Source: Paenibacillus xylanivorans (GTDB taxonomy: Bacteria > Bacillota > Bacilli > Paenibacillales > Paenibacillaceae). Taken from it: a stretch of DNA of 64,000 nt. The notes under the pieces are model-generated. The model was given only the letters and a program-made list of their open reading frames with translations. It was not told the DNA's origin and did not search any database. The DNA is taken from the NCBI RefSeq assembly GCF_001280595.1, contig NZ_LITU01000036.1, forward strand, positions 20,017 to 84,016. Direction: 5' to 3'. Both the position numbers and the translations under genes were made by a program. Of this stretch, positions 8,967 through 18,205 are shown piece by piece; positions within the stretch are counted from its first letter, which is position 1, and the number at the start of each line of letters is the position of its first letter.

Positions 8967-10073
8967 ATGAAACCAACACAGCCTTCTTTTTTGCAAGCCA
9001 TGATGTTAATAATGTTATCTGTCGGCCTGATCAGCCACGTCCTGATCATCCCTGCCCTTTTGTCTTCAGCCAAAAGAGATGCATGGATATCCGTTCTGTT
9101 GTCTGTCGGGCCTTATCTTTTATTCACTCTAATGCTTGCGTATGTCTCTCGTTTTCTCCAGCACCAAACCCTGCATGAATGGCTGGCTTCCCATCTTGGC
9201 AAGCCTATTGGTCTGCTGTTTCGGGTGGGAAACAGCCTCTTTTTTCTGTCCATGATCTACTTCACTCTGCATGATACCACCACTTGGGCCAAAACCAATT
9301 ATCTGACGGAGACGCCAATATTGGTTACAAGCATTGCCCTTATGTCTCTCTGTGCCTATGCAGCGTATAAAGGAATACGCTCTCTGGCATTTACAGCAGG
9401 ATTGATCCTGCCCCTGGTTGTGCTACTTGGCTTCTATGTCGCTATCGTTAATACACAATACAAGGATTACAGTCGTCTGTTGCCTGTGCTTGAACATGGC
9501 TGGCATCCCGTACTTCATGGCACAGTCTACAGCCTTTCAGGCATGTTTGAGTTGCTGTTCATCTGGTACTTGCAGCCCCACCTCTCCAAGCGGATACGTG
9601 TATGGCAGTATCTAATGCTCGCATCAATTATTCTTGGTCTGACACTTGGCCCACTCATTGGGGCAATCGTGGAATTCGACCCTTTCGAAGCTGCCAAAAT
9701 GCGATATCCCGCCTTTGAAGAATGGCGAATTGCCTCCTTGGGCAAATATATTGCCCAGACTGATTTCTTTTCCATTTACCAATGGCTCGCCGGTTCTTTC
9801 ACCCGGATTAGTCTGGCCATGTATATTGTAGTAGAAATTTGGAATATTAAGAGCGCCTCCAGAAGGATCATATGTTGTGCCACTCTTGGCGTCTTTTTTA
9901 TTCTTTGCATGCTGTATCCTCTGGATGATATGACATTCGAAAAGCTGCTTGTCCAATACATATTCCCGTTCAATCTCATGTATCTGAGCGGACTAGCGGT
10001 GGTTGCAACAGCCGTTGCATACATCAGTTCACGCCATCAGAGGAGGAAACATCATGGAGCACCAAACGATTGA
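8967..10073 (+). CDS. GerAB-family spore germination permease
   Basis: 368 residues with about ten predicted membrane helices; APC-like fold of the B subunit of nutrient germinant receptors (GerAB/GerBB/GerKB), located in the inner spore membrane and thought to bind the germinant. Recognised by topology, length (family about 365) and gene context. A GAGGT box lies 9 nt before ATG 8967. It overlaps the next gene (A subunit) by 20 bp. Order here is B-A-C instead of the common A-B-C. Germinant specificity cannot be read from sequence. Confidence 0.9.
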   Translation: MKPTQPSFLQAMMLIMLSVGLISHVLIIPALLSSAKRDAWISVLLSVGPYLLFTLMLAYVSRFLQHQTLHEWLASHLGKPIGLLFRVGNSLFFLSMIYFTLHDTTTWAKTNYLTETPILVTSIALMSLCAYAAYKGIRSLAFTAGLILPLVVLLGFYVAIVNTQYKDYSRLLPVLEHGWHPVLHGTVYSLSGMFELLFIWYLQPHLSKRIRVWQYLMLASIILGLTLGPLIGAIVEFDPFEAAKMRYPAFEEWRIASLGKYIAQTDFFSIYQWLAGSFTRISLAMYIVVEIWNIKSASRRIICCATLGVFFILCMLYPLDDMTFEKLLVQYIFPFNLMYLSGLAVVATAVAYISSRHQRRKHHGAPND

Positions 10074-11523
10074 CACCACGTCCCATGAAACACTGCTTGC
10101 CTCTTTCGAAGAGCAGTTCAATCCCTGCGCAGATGTTGTTATTCAGACCTTTCCAGCCAAAGATGAAACCGATATGTCGGTGATTATGCTCTATTGCGAC
10201 GGTTTGGTCGACGGCAAACAAATCAACCAGTTTATTATCCCACGGCTGGAACAGCATTCTCTACTTATAGAAGAAGCACATCCCAAAGAATTGGGATTAA
10301 CATTGAATCCGGTGGAAGATCTCACAGATGTAGAGAATTTAAACCTGTTGATTTTTAGTGGACAATTACTGCTCATTTTCGGAAATGGTGATCAGTCCTG
10401 CAGTCTAGATATCGCGAGTATACCGGGAAGAAACCCTGAGGAATCGGCGATCGAGTCATCGATTAAAGGGCCTCGGGATGGGTTCACTGAAGAGCTGTCC
10501 GTGAACATCGCCCTCGTTCGCAAAAGAATGAAAACCTCTTCCATGTGTTATGAGAAATATGTTAAAGGCGGTCGCACCCAGACCGCTATCGGTCTGTTAT
10601 ACGTCAAAGACATTATTAACCCGGATATTCTGGAAGAAGCACGCCAAAATCTCGACAAAATTGAAATCGATGGCATTCTCGGTACCTCCATTATGGAACG
10701 TGCTATTATGGGGGGAATTCGCAGCATCTTCCCGCTCACGGATAATACGGAGCGACCCGATTATGTCGTGGACTCCCTCTTAAATGGGCGATTTGTTGTT
10801 CTAATTGAAGGGTCACCGGTAGCCATTATCGCTCCTACCACTCTATTCAATCAGCTGAAATCACCGGAAGACGAGAGTACCCCTTTTTTCATAGTTACTT
10901 TTGAACGCATTTTGCGCATTTCCGGATTGCTGATCGCCTGTTTCTTCCCCGCATTTTATATCGGCCTGACCAGTTTCAATGTGGAACAGATTCCATTACC
11001 CTTTCTGGCAACGATTTCTGGTACACGGATGGGTCTGCCTATGCCAGTGACGCTGGAGGCATTTTTGATGATTTTTATGTTTGAGTTGTTTAATGAAGCA
11101 GGCCGGAGACTGCCTCGGGCATTGGGACAGACCGTCAGCGTAGTAGGTGGGCTTATTATCGGAGATGCAGCTATTCGAGCAGGAATTACTTCCCCTACGA
11201 TCATTGTCACGGTGGCTATCTCGGTGATCTCCAGCTATATTCTGGTGAATACCGTGCTCAGTGGGGCTACTGCTCAAGTTAGACTTGGGATGCTTGTCCT
11301 TTCTTCCACCCTTGGATTATTCGGTTTCATGCTTGGACTATTTGGTCTACTGGTACACCTCGTATCCTTGGAGTGTTATGGTGTCTCATATCTATCACCC
11401 GTCTCACCATATATACCCGGTGACTTCACCCAAGCCGTATCTATGCCTCCTTCCATGAAACGGACCAAGCGCCCAGCCGTACTCCATACCCAGGATTCCA
11501 CACGACAGAGGAAACGCTCGTGA
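10054..11523 (+). CDS. GerAA-family spore germination receptor subunit
   Basis: 489-residue A subunit of a GerA-type germinant receptor. A soluble N-terminal domain (about 1-290, with SVNIALVRKRMK, IDGILGTSIMERAI and VDSLLNGRFVVLIEGSP motifs of the family) is followed by four or five membrane helices (PFFIVTFERILRISGLLIACFFPAFYIGLTSF onward, TRMGLPMP..EAFLMIFMFELFNEAGRRLP, GGLIIGDAAIRAGITSPT), and a basic C-terminal tail. ATG 10054 has AGGAGGAA 5 nt upstream and overlaps the B-subunit gene; an upstream extension of the frame is not used. It overlaps the C-subunit gene by 4 bp. Confidence 0.93.
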   Translation: MEHQTIDTTSHETLLASFEEQFNPCADVVIQTFPAKDETDMSVIMLYCDGLVDGKQINQFIIPRLEQHSLLIEEAHPKELGLTLNPVEDLTDVENLNLLIFSGQLLLIFGNGDQSCSLDIASIPGRNPEESAIESSIKGPRDGFTEELSVNIALVRKRMKTSSMCYEKYVKGGRTQTAIGLLYVKDIINPDILEEARQNLDKIEIDGILGTSIMERAIMGGIRSIFPLTDNTERPDYVVDSLLNGRFVVLIEGSPVAIIAPTTLFNQLKSPEDESTPFFIVTFERILRISGLLIACFFPAFYIGLTSFNVEQIPLPFLATISGTRMGLPMPVTLEAFLMIFMFELFNEAGRRLPRALGQTVSVVGGLIIGDAAIRAGITSPTIIVTVAISVISSYILVNTVLSGATAQVRLGMLVLSSTLGLFGFMLGLFGLLVHLVSLECYGVSYLSPVSPYIPGDFTQAVSMPPSMKRTKRPAVLHTQDSTRQRKRS

Positions 11524-12677
11524 CAAGATGGATGGCTAAGGTTAGCTTAATTATAAGCTGCTTCATCCTGCTGACCGGGTGCTGGGATTCCAAAGAGGTT
11601 CAGAGCATTAACTTTATCACGGCTGTAGGGATAGACTATGCGGACAACCAATACATTGTTTACGCTCAACTCATTGATTTCTCCAGTATTGCCAAGCAGG
11701 AAGGACCAACTTCAAGGGAAGCAAGTGATATCTGGATTGGACGGGGTGAAGGTTCTACACTGAGTATGGCTATAGATGACCTATATCAAACTTCCCAGCA
11801 ACAAACGCTGTGGACCCATGTAAAAGCGATTGTTTTATCCAAAAATGTGTTAAATGGACGGCTGGAGGATGTGTTCAATACATTGTTGCATTCAGGCCAG
11901 TTGAGATATACTCCTTGGCTCTACGGTACAGAGCATAATATTACAGAGGTGCTCTCTCCCTCTACCCTGCTGAACCAATCCGCCCAGTCCATCGAGCTGT
12001 TCGAACCGATGAAACTGTATAAGCAACATTCCGGTTATGAACCTATCCGACTACACCAGCTCCTTGACGGGTTTCGGGAGCCTGCTTCAGTTATTCTTTT
12101 GCCTTCCATCACCAATAAGAACAAGACCTGGTATAACGGGGATAAAACACCCCCGCTTATTAGAATGGATGGATTTTATGTCATTTCAAACGGTAAAAGT
12201 CAAGGCAGGGTTACGGGCAAGGACGCTGATGGCACACGATTCGTGAATTATGACCGCGTCTTTCAATTTCCTTTGTACGTATACAGCAACGGGAGCACAA
12301 CTCCGGGTCTGACGCTTAGACTTAATAACCCAAAGACCACGATTAAGGCGAGGAAAGAAGGAAATGGTGTTACATTTGACCTGGTGACTTCGGTTAAAAG
12401 CGCCATCATTGAGGATCATGACTCTCACCGGTCTCCCCATGTCATGGAAAAGGACGCGGAGAAACAGATTGAGTCCGAAATCCGCAATACGTTTGAGAAA
12501 ACCAAATCACGCAAGATTGATTCCTACGGCTTTGTGGAACATCTCTATCGCCATGACCTCCCCCTATGGAGACAGGAGGTATATAAACGTGCTAATCCAC
12601 TTGAGCGGTTTAAACTCGGAAAGGTGGAGGTTCATGTGAAAATCCTCAATGCCAGTACGTATAAATACAATGAGTAG
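11520..12677 (+). CDS. Ger(x)C-family germination lipoprotein
   Basis: 385-residue C subunit of the germinant receptor, a lipoprotein on the inner spore membrane. Signal peptide with lipobox LLTGC (Cys21) followed by WDSKEVQSINFITAVGIDY, the strongly conserved family start. Start GTG 11520 overlaps the preceding stop (GTGA) and has AGAGGAA at proper spacing; ATG 11532 is a poorer alternative. Last gene of the operon, closed by a strong terminator. The whole operon should be under forespore sigma-G control, but I did not identify that promoter. Confidence 0.92.
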   Translation: MTRWMAKVSLIISCFILLTGCWDSKEVQSINFITAVGIDYADNQYIVYAQLIDFSSIAKQEGPTSREASDIWIGRGEGSTLSMAIDDLYQTSQQQTLWTHVKAIVLSKNVLNGRLEDVFNTLLHSGQLRYTPWLYGTEHNITEVLSPSTLLNQSAQSIELFEPMKLYKQHSGYEPIRLHQLLDGFREPASVILLPSITNKNKTWYNGDKTPPLIRMDGFYVISNGKSQGRVTGKDADGTRFVNYDRVFQFPLYVYSNGSTTPGLTLRLNNPKTTIKARKEGNGVTFDLVTSVKSAIIEDHDSHRSPHVMEKDAEKQIESEIRNTFEKTKSRKIDSYGFVEHLYRHDLPLWRQEVYKRANPLERFKLGKVEVHVKILNASTYKYNE

Positions 12678-12680
12678 CGC

Positions 12681-12736
12681 AAAAAGACGATCAGCAGCCT
12701 GCAGTTCATGCAAGGTTACTGGTCGTCTTTGCTTTT
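12681..12736. terminator. Bidirectional terminator between germination operon and ASRT gene
   Basis: AAAGACGA pairs with TCGTCTTT, with an inner AGCC-TGCA/TGCAAGGTT stem; A-run on the left and T-rich tail on the right, between convergent genes. Confidence 0.8.
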
Positions 12737-12750
12737 CATGAATTCACATG

Positions 12751-13161
12751 TTATCCCAATGGAAACGCCATAACACTCATGAGTGCCAGTTCAGGCTGAG
12801 TTGTATCCAGACGACTGTACTGTACGATAACAGGAACATCGCTGGAGACGGTAATTGCATAGGGTACTCCCGGAGTGATAAGTTGTTCACCCGATTTCAG
12901 CGACGCTGTCCGGATATGCTTTGTTCTCCGCGCAGGTACCTCGGCCACGATGTCTTCGAGTGGTTCCCTGTCTTCGAAGTAAATCGTTATTTGCAACTGT
13001 GCATCCACTGTGCCTGTATTTAATACACAGATGCTCTCATGACTCTCCAGTGAGCCGGAGCTGTCCGGTGGAATGTAACCATCGGGAATTACCCAGTAGG
13101 TATGACCTTTTGCAGTGGAAGATGTTTTATGTGCTGAAGTGTTCGTCTGATCCTGTGCCAT
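12751..13161 (-). CDS. ASRT family protein (sensory rhodopsin transducer-like)
   Basis: 136-residue soluble protein. The sequence from KGHTYWVIPDGYIPP through ESICVLNT, ITIYFEDREP, RRTKHIRT, GVPYAITVSSDVPVIVQYSRLDTTQ matches the family of the Anabaena sensory rhodopsin transducer, a beta-sandwich that forms tetramers. Comparative work has suggested that the fold is a small-molecule binding domain often linked to carbohydrate metabolism; no rhodopsin gene is in this window. ATG 13159-13161 has AAGGAGG 7 nt upstream; a longer open frame runs into GC-rich repeat DNA and is rejected. Neighbour of the polysaccharide-uptake operon, transcribed in the same direction but 354 bp away. Confidence 0.85.
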   Translation of the reverse strand: MAQDQTNTSAHKTSSTAKGHTYWVIPDGYIPPDSSGSLESHESICVLNTGTVDAQLQITIYFEDREPLEDIVAEVPARRTKHIRTASLKSGEQLITPGVPYAITVSSDVPVIVQYSRLDTTQPELALMSVMAFPLG

Positions 13162-13210
13162 TAAATGTCCTCCTTTGCTAATGCAATAATTAGTTAAACA
13201 CGCGGAAGGC

Positions 13211-13264
13211 TCGCGGTGCGGACGCTTCGGCGGGCGGATCGGGCTGTGGACCGCTGTTGGCTCG
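13211..13264. repeat. 54-bp direct repeat, copy 1
   Basis: GC-rich unit beginning TCGCGGTGCGGACGCTTC and ending CCGCTGTTGGCTCG. It matches copy 2 at 13461-13514 in 49 of 54 positions, exactly 250 bp apart. Confidence 0.85.
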
Positions 13265-13302
13265 GGATTTCTTTTCATCCCCCCTCAGCAGGGGAAATCC
13301 CG
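13263..13302. repeat. Inverted repeat (hairpin) inside the GC-rich intergenic region
   Basis: Nine-bp perfect arms CGGGATTTC and GAAATCCCG around a C-rich/G-rich loop. No T-run on either side, so not a typical terminator. The 13162-13515 interval holds only this hairpin and the direct repeats; no gene was supported. Confidence 0.6.
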
Positions 13303-13460
13303 CTCCAAAGGCGGACGCTTCGCTCCCTCTGCTCCGATTCCGCCCTCCTTCGCTGCAACGCTCGCCATGCTTTTTAAAGGCTTATTGCCTTCGCTATGCT
13401 CGCTGGGCAACTTTTCGGGATGCTCGTTACTTCGTTAACTCGCTGAACAAACAGGGTTCC

Positions 13461-13514
13461 TCGCGGTGCGGACGCTTCCGTGGGCAGATCGGGCTGTGGG
13501 CCGCTATTGGCTCG
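13461..13514. repeat. 54-bp direct repeat, copy 2
   Basis: Second copy of the unit at 13211; it ends one base before the stop codon of the esterase gene at 13516. Confidence 0.85.
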
Positions 13515-13515
13515 C

Positions 13516-14757
13516 TTACCTCAAATACATTTGCAGCGGCTGCAATCTCAGCTCGCGGATGGCTTCCGCCACCTCCATGGCGAGGCGATGCGCACCGCGC
13601 TCCTGAAAATGCGTGTTATCCTCCACGCCTGCTGGGAAGTTCAAATACTCACCCGGAAGCACCCACATGAAATCCTCCTTGCTGCCTTCAATACCGGCTC
13701 GCTCGAACAGGATGCGGCTTCGCTCAGCCAGATCAATCAGCGGTACCCCTTCCTCTTCCGCCAGCTCACGCACAGCGACGATATAATCGCCATGGGTGTC
13801 GGTCAATGTGCCGTCATCGGCGAAGTAGCGCCGATGCACTGGTGTCACCAGCACCGGGCGAGCCTTGGCTCCGTGGGCTGCATCAATATACTTTTTCAAA
13901 TATTTCTTATATGTTGTGAAAGGTTCCGTCCCCCGGTCAGGGCCCGGCTTCTCATCGTTATGTCCAAATTGAATAAACAGAAAATCCTCCGGCTTCATCT
14001 TCTCCAGAATGGCATCCAGTCTGCCTTCATTGATGAAGCTGCGGGAGCTACGGCCAGACTGGGCGTGATTATCTACAGCAACATCATGTTTGAACTGAGC
14101 AGGTAACAGCTGGCCCCAGCCACAGTATGGATATCCACTTTCCGGTTGATCCGTCACGGTAGAATCACCAGCGAGAAATACAGTCATCGTCTGATTCGCA
14201 AGCGTGATTTCCAATGCATTGATCCGTGGCGCGGGACCCGAGAAGGATAGTCGGAGCTTCCCGCCACGGACCACAACGGAGAATCGAACCTCTGCACATT
14301 GTCCAGGAAGAGTACGAATCGTTGGCAGCATCAGTCTGCCCTCTCCGGCTTTGACACGGGTGATTGTCTCCGCCAATTCATCCCCTGCAATTAACAAGAC
14401 TTGATAGGTTCCATCGGGTACATCAACGATGAAAGATGCCTTGAGTGGAATACAAAAGCTTGAACGCAATCGGGCAGACACATTGGCCTGCCCTTGATTG
14501 TTATTGTTTGCCCTACTGATATCCGATACTTCGTCTTCACTTATCCGTTGTTTCTCATACACAAGGGAGCCGGATTCAAAACCGTATTCTCCCTGTTCTA
14601 CATATGCGGTGCTGGCAGACACTTTCAAATAACCTTCAATCTCACCTGCACTGCCAGAGTCCGGTCCGAAATTGAACTTCCAGTGGGTTACAGCCTCTTT
14701 GCCGCCCTCTGCCGCTGCCTCCATGGCAATGGCCCGACTCCCCTGGTCCTTATTCAA
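13516..14757 (-). CDS. Rhamnogalacturonan acetylesterase-like SGNH/GDSL hydrolase
   Basis: 413 residues. An N-terminal beta-sandwich resembling the domain of YesT-type esterases (about 20-185) precedes an SGNH hydrolase domain: nucleophile S199 in FLAGDSTVTDQ, oxyanion N267 in QFGHNDE, and catalytic D380/H383 in EDNTHF. Such enzymes remove acetyl groups from rhamnogalacturonan I. No signal peptide, so it probably acts in the cytoplasm on imported oligosaccharides. TTG 14757 is preferred because AAGGAGG lies 9 nt upstream; the first TTG of the frame (14766) overlaps the SD. Last gene of the uptake operon; the downstream 54-bp repeat abuts it. Confidence 0.85.
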   Translation of the reverse strand: MNKDQGSRAIAMEAAAEGGKEAVTHWKFNFGPDSGSAGEIEGYLKVSASTAYVEQGEYGFESGSLVYEKQRISEDEVSDISRANNNNQGQANVSARLRSSFCIPLKASFIVDVPDGTYQVLLIAGDELAETITRVKAGEGRLMLPTIRTLPGQCAEVRFSVVVRGGKLRLSFSGPAPRINALEITLANQTMTVFLAGDSTVTDQPESGYPYCGWGQLLPAQFKHDVAVDNHAQSGRSSRSFINEGRLDAILEKMKPEDFLFIQFGHNDEKPGPDRGTEPFTTYKKYLKKYIDAAHGAKARPVLVTPVHRRYFADDGTLTDTHGDYIVAVRELAEEEGVPLIDLAERSRILFERAGIEGSKEDFMWVLPGEYLNFPAGVEDNTHFQERGAHRLAMEVAEAIRELRLQPLQMYLR

Positions 14758-14814
14758 TAAGAACAACCTCCTTGTTCAACATGCTGATTCAGATTTTGAT
14801 CCAGTGAATATCAT

Positions 14815-15654
14815 TTATCCTTTCAATCCGCTAGTGCTCATGCCTTGTACAATTTGTTTCTGGAAAATAAAGAACACCGCTACAACTGGAATCAGACTGA
14901 CGATGGACATAGCGAACATCGCTCCCCAGTTCGAAGCAGATTCGCTATCCAGGAACATTTTCAGTGCCATGGAGACCGTATATTTATCCGGCGAGTTCAG
15001 ATACAGTACTGGACCGAGCAGATCCTCCCATCTCCAGTAGAAGGAGAAGATGGCTGCGGTCGCCAGTGAAGATTTGATGAGCGGCATAATAATCTGCACA
15101 TACAGCCTGAACTTGTTACACCCGTCAATGGTAGCAGCCTCATCCAGCTCTTTCGGAATCGTACGAATGAACTGAACCATCAGGAAGATGAAAAACGGCA
15201 TCCCGAAAAACGTCGGTACAACAATCGGCAGAATGGTATTCAACCAGCCAAGCTTCGTGAAGATAATATATTGGGGTACAAGTACAACATCATGCGGTAA
15301 CATCAGGGTCAACATCATCAGAGAGAACCAAAAGTTACGTCCTTTAAAGTTGAGTCTGGCAAAACCAAAGGCGATCAGCGACGAGGATAACACGGCGCCA
15401 ATTGTGGAGATGACCACAATAACAAGTGAATTGGAAATGTAGTCCATAAACGGTCTCCCGCCCGCACTTTTCCAACCATCCGCGTAGTTACTCCAGATCC
15501 ATTCCGTAGGAAACAGGGACTCGGCAGTCACGAAGATGGTACGGCTTTCCTTGAAGGAGCTGAACAGCATCCATAGCACGGGATAGAGCATCAGGAGGGC
15601 CAAAGCTGCAACGAACAGGTGATAAATGGGCCATTTCACATTTCTCCAAACCAT
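14815..15654 (-). CDS. Carbohydrate ABC transporter permease (MalG/YesQ-like)
   Basis: 279 residues, six predicted membrane helices. The EAA loop [21 protein letters not shown] (about residues 190-210) docks the shared MsmX-type ATPase, which is not encoded here. Pairs with the MalF-like permease immediately upstream (2-bp gap) and the lipoprotein at 16702 to import oligosaccharides. C-terminus [10 protein letters not shown] is the classic end of this family. Context with YesMN-like regulators and an acetylesterase points to rhamnogalacturonan fragments. Confidence 0.92.
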   Translation of the reverse strand: MVWRNVKWPIYHLFVAALALLMLYPVLWMLFSSFKESRTIFVTAESLFPTEWIWSNYADGWKSAGGRPFMDYISNSLVIVVISTIGAVLSSSLIAFGFARLNFKGRNFWFSLMMLTLMLPHDVVLVPQYIIFTKLGWLNTILPIVVPTFFGMPFFIFLMVQFIRTIPKELDEAATIDGCNKFRLYVQIIMPLIKSSLATAAIFSFYWRWEDLLGPVLYLNSPDKYTVSMALKMFLDSESASNWGAMFAMSIVSLIPVVAVFFIFQKQIVQGMSTSGLKG

Positions 15655-15656
15655 CG

Positions 15657-16559
15657 TTACTTCCCTCCTTCGGATTCATAAAACACCCAGAACTTGGATG
15701 TCAGGAACACTGCGATTGTGAGTATACCGATCATAATAAGCATGATCCAGGCCATGGCCGAAGCATAACCCATGTTGTTAAACATAAAGGCCTGACGGAA
15801 CAGATACAGCGAGTAAAGCATGGTACCGTCCATTGGACCGCCTTCGCCTTTAGAGATGATATATGCAGGTACAAAGGTCATAAATGCACCGATGGTTTGC
15901 ATAATCAGGTTAAACAGAATGATTGGACTGAGCAGCGGTAAGGTAATACCAAAAAATTTACGTACCGGGTTGGCACCATCCACACCTGCTGCTTCGTACA
16001 TCTCGGGAGAGATATTTTTCAAACCAGCGAGGAAAATCAGCATGGAAGATCCAAACTGCCAAACAGATAGCGATATCAGCATGACCAGGGACGCATTCGG
16101 ATCACCAAACCAGCTTATAGGTCCAATTCCGATTGCTGTTAATGCACTGTTGATGACACCTTCGTTACTAAAAAGGTTACGCCACATGATGGACACGGCC
16201 ACACTACCACCGATAATGGATGGCAGGTAGTATACGGTGCGGTACGTTCCCACCATACGGGAGCCCGTATTCAGGATCATGGCCACGAAAAGTGCAAAAA
16301 CCAGCCTGAGTGGGACACCAATGAATACGTACAGGAACGTTACCTTAACTGAGTTCCAGTACTTCGGATCATCAAAGAACATCTTGGTGTAGTTGTCCAT
16401 CCCAATCCACCTTGGGGAAGTGAACAGGTTATAACTCGTAAACGACATGTATAGGGATACAAACATCGGAATGAGCGTAAAGCCCAGAAAGCCGATGATA
16501 AAAGGACTAATAAATGCATACCCGGTTAGGTTTCTGCGCAACGACGAATATTGCCTCAA
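15657..16559 (-). CDS. Carbohydrate ABC transporter permease (MalF/YesP-like)
   Basis: 300 residues, six predicted helices, EAA loop [22 protein letters not shown]. First permease of the importer. Start is TTG at 16557-16559 with AAGGAGG 9 nt upstream; no better ATG exists close by. It is separated from the solute-binding protein gene by 142 bp that contain a stable hairpin, consistent with lower expression of permeases than of the binding protein. Confidence 0.92.
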   Translation of the reverse strand: MRQYSSLRRNLTGYAFISPFIIGFLGFTLIPMFVSLYMSFTSYNLFTSPRWIGMDNYTKMFFDDPKYWNSVKVTFLYVFIGVPLRLVFALFVAMILNTGSRMVGTYRTVYYLPSIIGGSVAVSIMWRNLFSNEGVINSALTAIGIGPISWFGDPNASLVMLISLSVWQFGSSMLIFLAGLKNISPEMYEAAGVDGANPVRKFFGITLPLLSPIILFNLIMQTIGAFMTFVPAYIISKGEGGPMDGTMLYSLYLFRQAFMFNNMGYASAMAWIMLIMIGILTIAVFLTSKFWVFYESEGGK

Positions 16560-16617
16560 CGGAACGAACCTCCTTTATTGATCTGCTTGCTTCCCACAGC
16601 CTTTACTTCGAACTACT

Positions 16618-16664
16618 GGACGGGGAAAGGCCCTCGCGGTATGCGAGTAGCCCTATTCCCGTCC
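16618..16664 (-). other. Intercistronic hairpin between binding-protein and permease genes
   Basis: GGACGGG/CCCGTCC stem with an inner TCGC/GCGA stem. No U-run follows in the transcript direction, so it is more likely an mRNA processing or stabilising element than a terminator, a common device for keeping the binding-protein mRNA abundant. Confidence 0.5.
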
Positions 16665-16701
16665 ATCCCGGTAGTGGGATGAGCAAGCAATCATTCAACT
16701 G

Positions 16702-17985
16702 TTATTTATTGTTGGCAAGAACAGCTTCGGCGTTTTTGCGGAATGTTGCTGCCGCTTGTTCCGGTGTAATCTTTCCAAAATTCAATTCCTCTACAACATC
16801 CGCCAGAGAAGCGATGACTTCCGGCGAACCTACCGGCGGCGGCGGGCTCATTGGCGAGGCTTTAGGCTCCATGGCCGCTACGAAGTCAAATACCTGTTTC
16901 GTTGCATCACTCAGCTCAGGAGCGATAGCTTCCTTGATTTTGCCTGAGATCGGCACACCCCGTTCGCCCTTGATCAGTTTGTTTGCTTCCACGTCGTTCA
17001 CCCAGAAATCGATGAATTTGGCCGCTTCTTCCTTCACTTTTGAGTTCGATGTTACAGCCCAGTACATACTTGGCTGCATATAGAGGCCTTTTTCCATATC
17101 CGGTCCTGGCATTGGAGCAAATTCTAATGGACGGTTAGCCACTTGTTGTACAGCTACGAACTGGTTGGACCATTGCCAAATACCGATTCCCTTTTCCTTA
17201 ACGAGATCTGATTCCTCGATAATACCTTTGGTTTGGTTCGCCAGATCTGGCGAAGGAGCTGCTCCCTGCTCGATCATTCGGCGCATAAGTCCGAAGAATT
17301 CAACGAACAGTTTGTCGTCATCATAGCCAAGACCCGTTCCTTCTGCATTGTAGAGGGACAACCCTTTGGTCCGGAGGAAATAGTGGAAGAAGATATCCGG
17401 CGCTACGCCCCCGTCCAGAAAGAGTCCTTTGGCAGCTGCTTGCTTGCCAAGCTCTTCGTACGATTCCCAGGTCATATTTTCAGGTATGGCATCCACGCCC
17501 GCTTTTTTGAGCAGAGCCGGATCATACTGGAAGCCAAGCACGTTAACACCAGCAGGTACGCCATATTGTTTTTCATTGATAATGCCTGTACTGATTACGT
17601 TCTCGGATACATCGTCCACTTTGATCTGATTTCCGAGATACGGGGACAGATCTTCGAGCTGTCCGTTCTGTGCATATTGGCTGATGTAGGAAATATCCAT
17701 CTGAACAATGTCCGGCAGTTGATTCGCTGCAGCTTGTGGAGCTAGCTTTTTCCAGTAGTCATCGAACGAAGCATATTCCACGTCAATTTTGACATTCGGG
17801 TTTTTCTCTTTGTACAAGTCAATGACCTTCTGTGTATACTCGTGACGTGCATCCGATCCCCACCACGCGATACGAAGTGTTACCGAACCATCCGCAGATG
17901 TTTCACCCGATCCTCCGCTGCTGCTGCATGCCGTTGTTAGTACCAGCAATGCCGCCATCATCAGGAATATCGCCTTTTTCACCAT
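16702..17985 (-). CDS. Extracellular sugar-binding lipoprotein (YesO-like, family 1)
   Basis: 427 residues. Signal peptide with lipobox LTTAC (Cys20), then a Ser/Gly linker and a cluster-type I periplasmic-binding fold (VTLRIAWWGSDARHEYTQKVIDLYKEKNP...). It captures oligosaccharides outside the cell and delivers them to the two permeases. The Pro-rich loop MSPPPPVGSP near residue 375 is unusual. A near-perfect cre site lies 57 bp upstream of the start, suggesting CcpA-mediated catabolite repression. Gene order kinase-regulator-binding protein-permease-permease-esterase mirrors yesMNOPQ...T of Bacillus subtilis. Confidence 0.92.
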   Translation of the reverse strand: MVKKAIFLMMAALLVLTTACSSSGGSGETSADGSVTLRIAWWGSDARHEYTQKVIDLYKEKNPNVKIDVEYASFDDYWKKLAPQAAANQLPDIVQMDISYISQYAQNGQLEDLSPYLGNQIKVDDVSENVISTGIINEKQYGVPAGVNVLGFQYDPALLKKAGVDAIPENMTWESYEELGKQAAAKGLFLDGGVAPDIFFHYFLRTKGLSLYNAEGTGLGYDDDKLFVEFFGLMRRMIEQGAAPSPDLANQTKGIIEESDLVKEKGIGIWQWSNQFVAVQQVANRPLEFAPMPGPDMEKGLYMQPSMYWAVTSNSKVKEEAAKFIDFWVNDVEANKLIKGERGVPISGKIKEAIAPELSDATKQVFDFVAAMEPKASPMSPPPPVGSPEVIASLADVVEELNFGKITPEQAAATFRKNAEAVLANNK

Positions 17986-18041
17986 GCCAATCTCCCCTTT
18001 TATGTTGAAATGGTTGTGTGAACGAGTTACCTTTCATTTTC

Positions 18042-18055
18042 TGATAACGCTTTCA
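18042..18055. promoter_or_regulatory. cre-like site upstream of the sugar-binding protein gene
   Basis: TGATAACGCTTTCA matches the CcpA consensus TGWAANCGNTNWCA at 13 of 14 positions and lies 57 bp before the start codon. Confidence 0.6.
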
Positions 18056-18205
18056 CGAACTTTATATTGTCATTTTCGCAAATGTGGGACCATAGTTGAA
18101 TACACAAAACCGTCTTGTTGGTTCAAAAAACAGAGGAGGACAACTGCACCCTCCCGGTACGGTTCGTCCCCCTCATACATTGATAACATGATCGTTAGTC
18201 AATTG

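Noticed and set aside
13162..13278. N-terminal extension of the ASRT protein into the upstream GC-rich repeat
   Set aside because: The extension is Pro/Arg-rich, and a perfect SD stands before the internal ATG at 13161.
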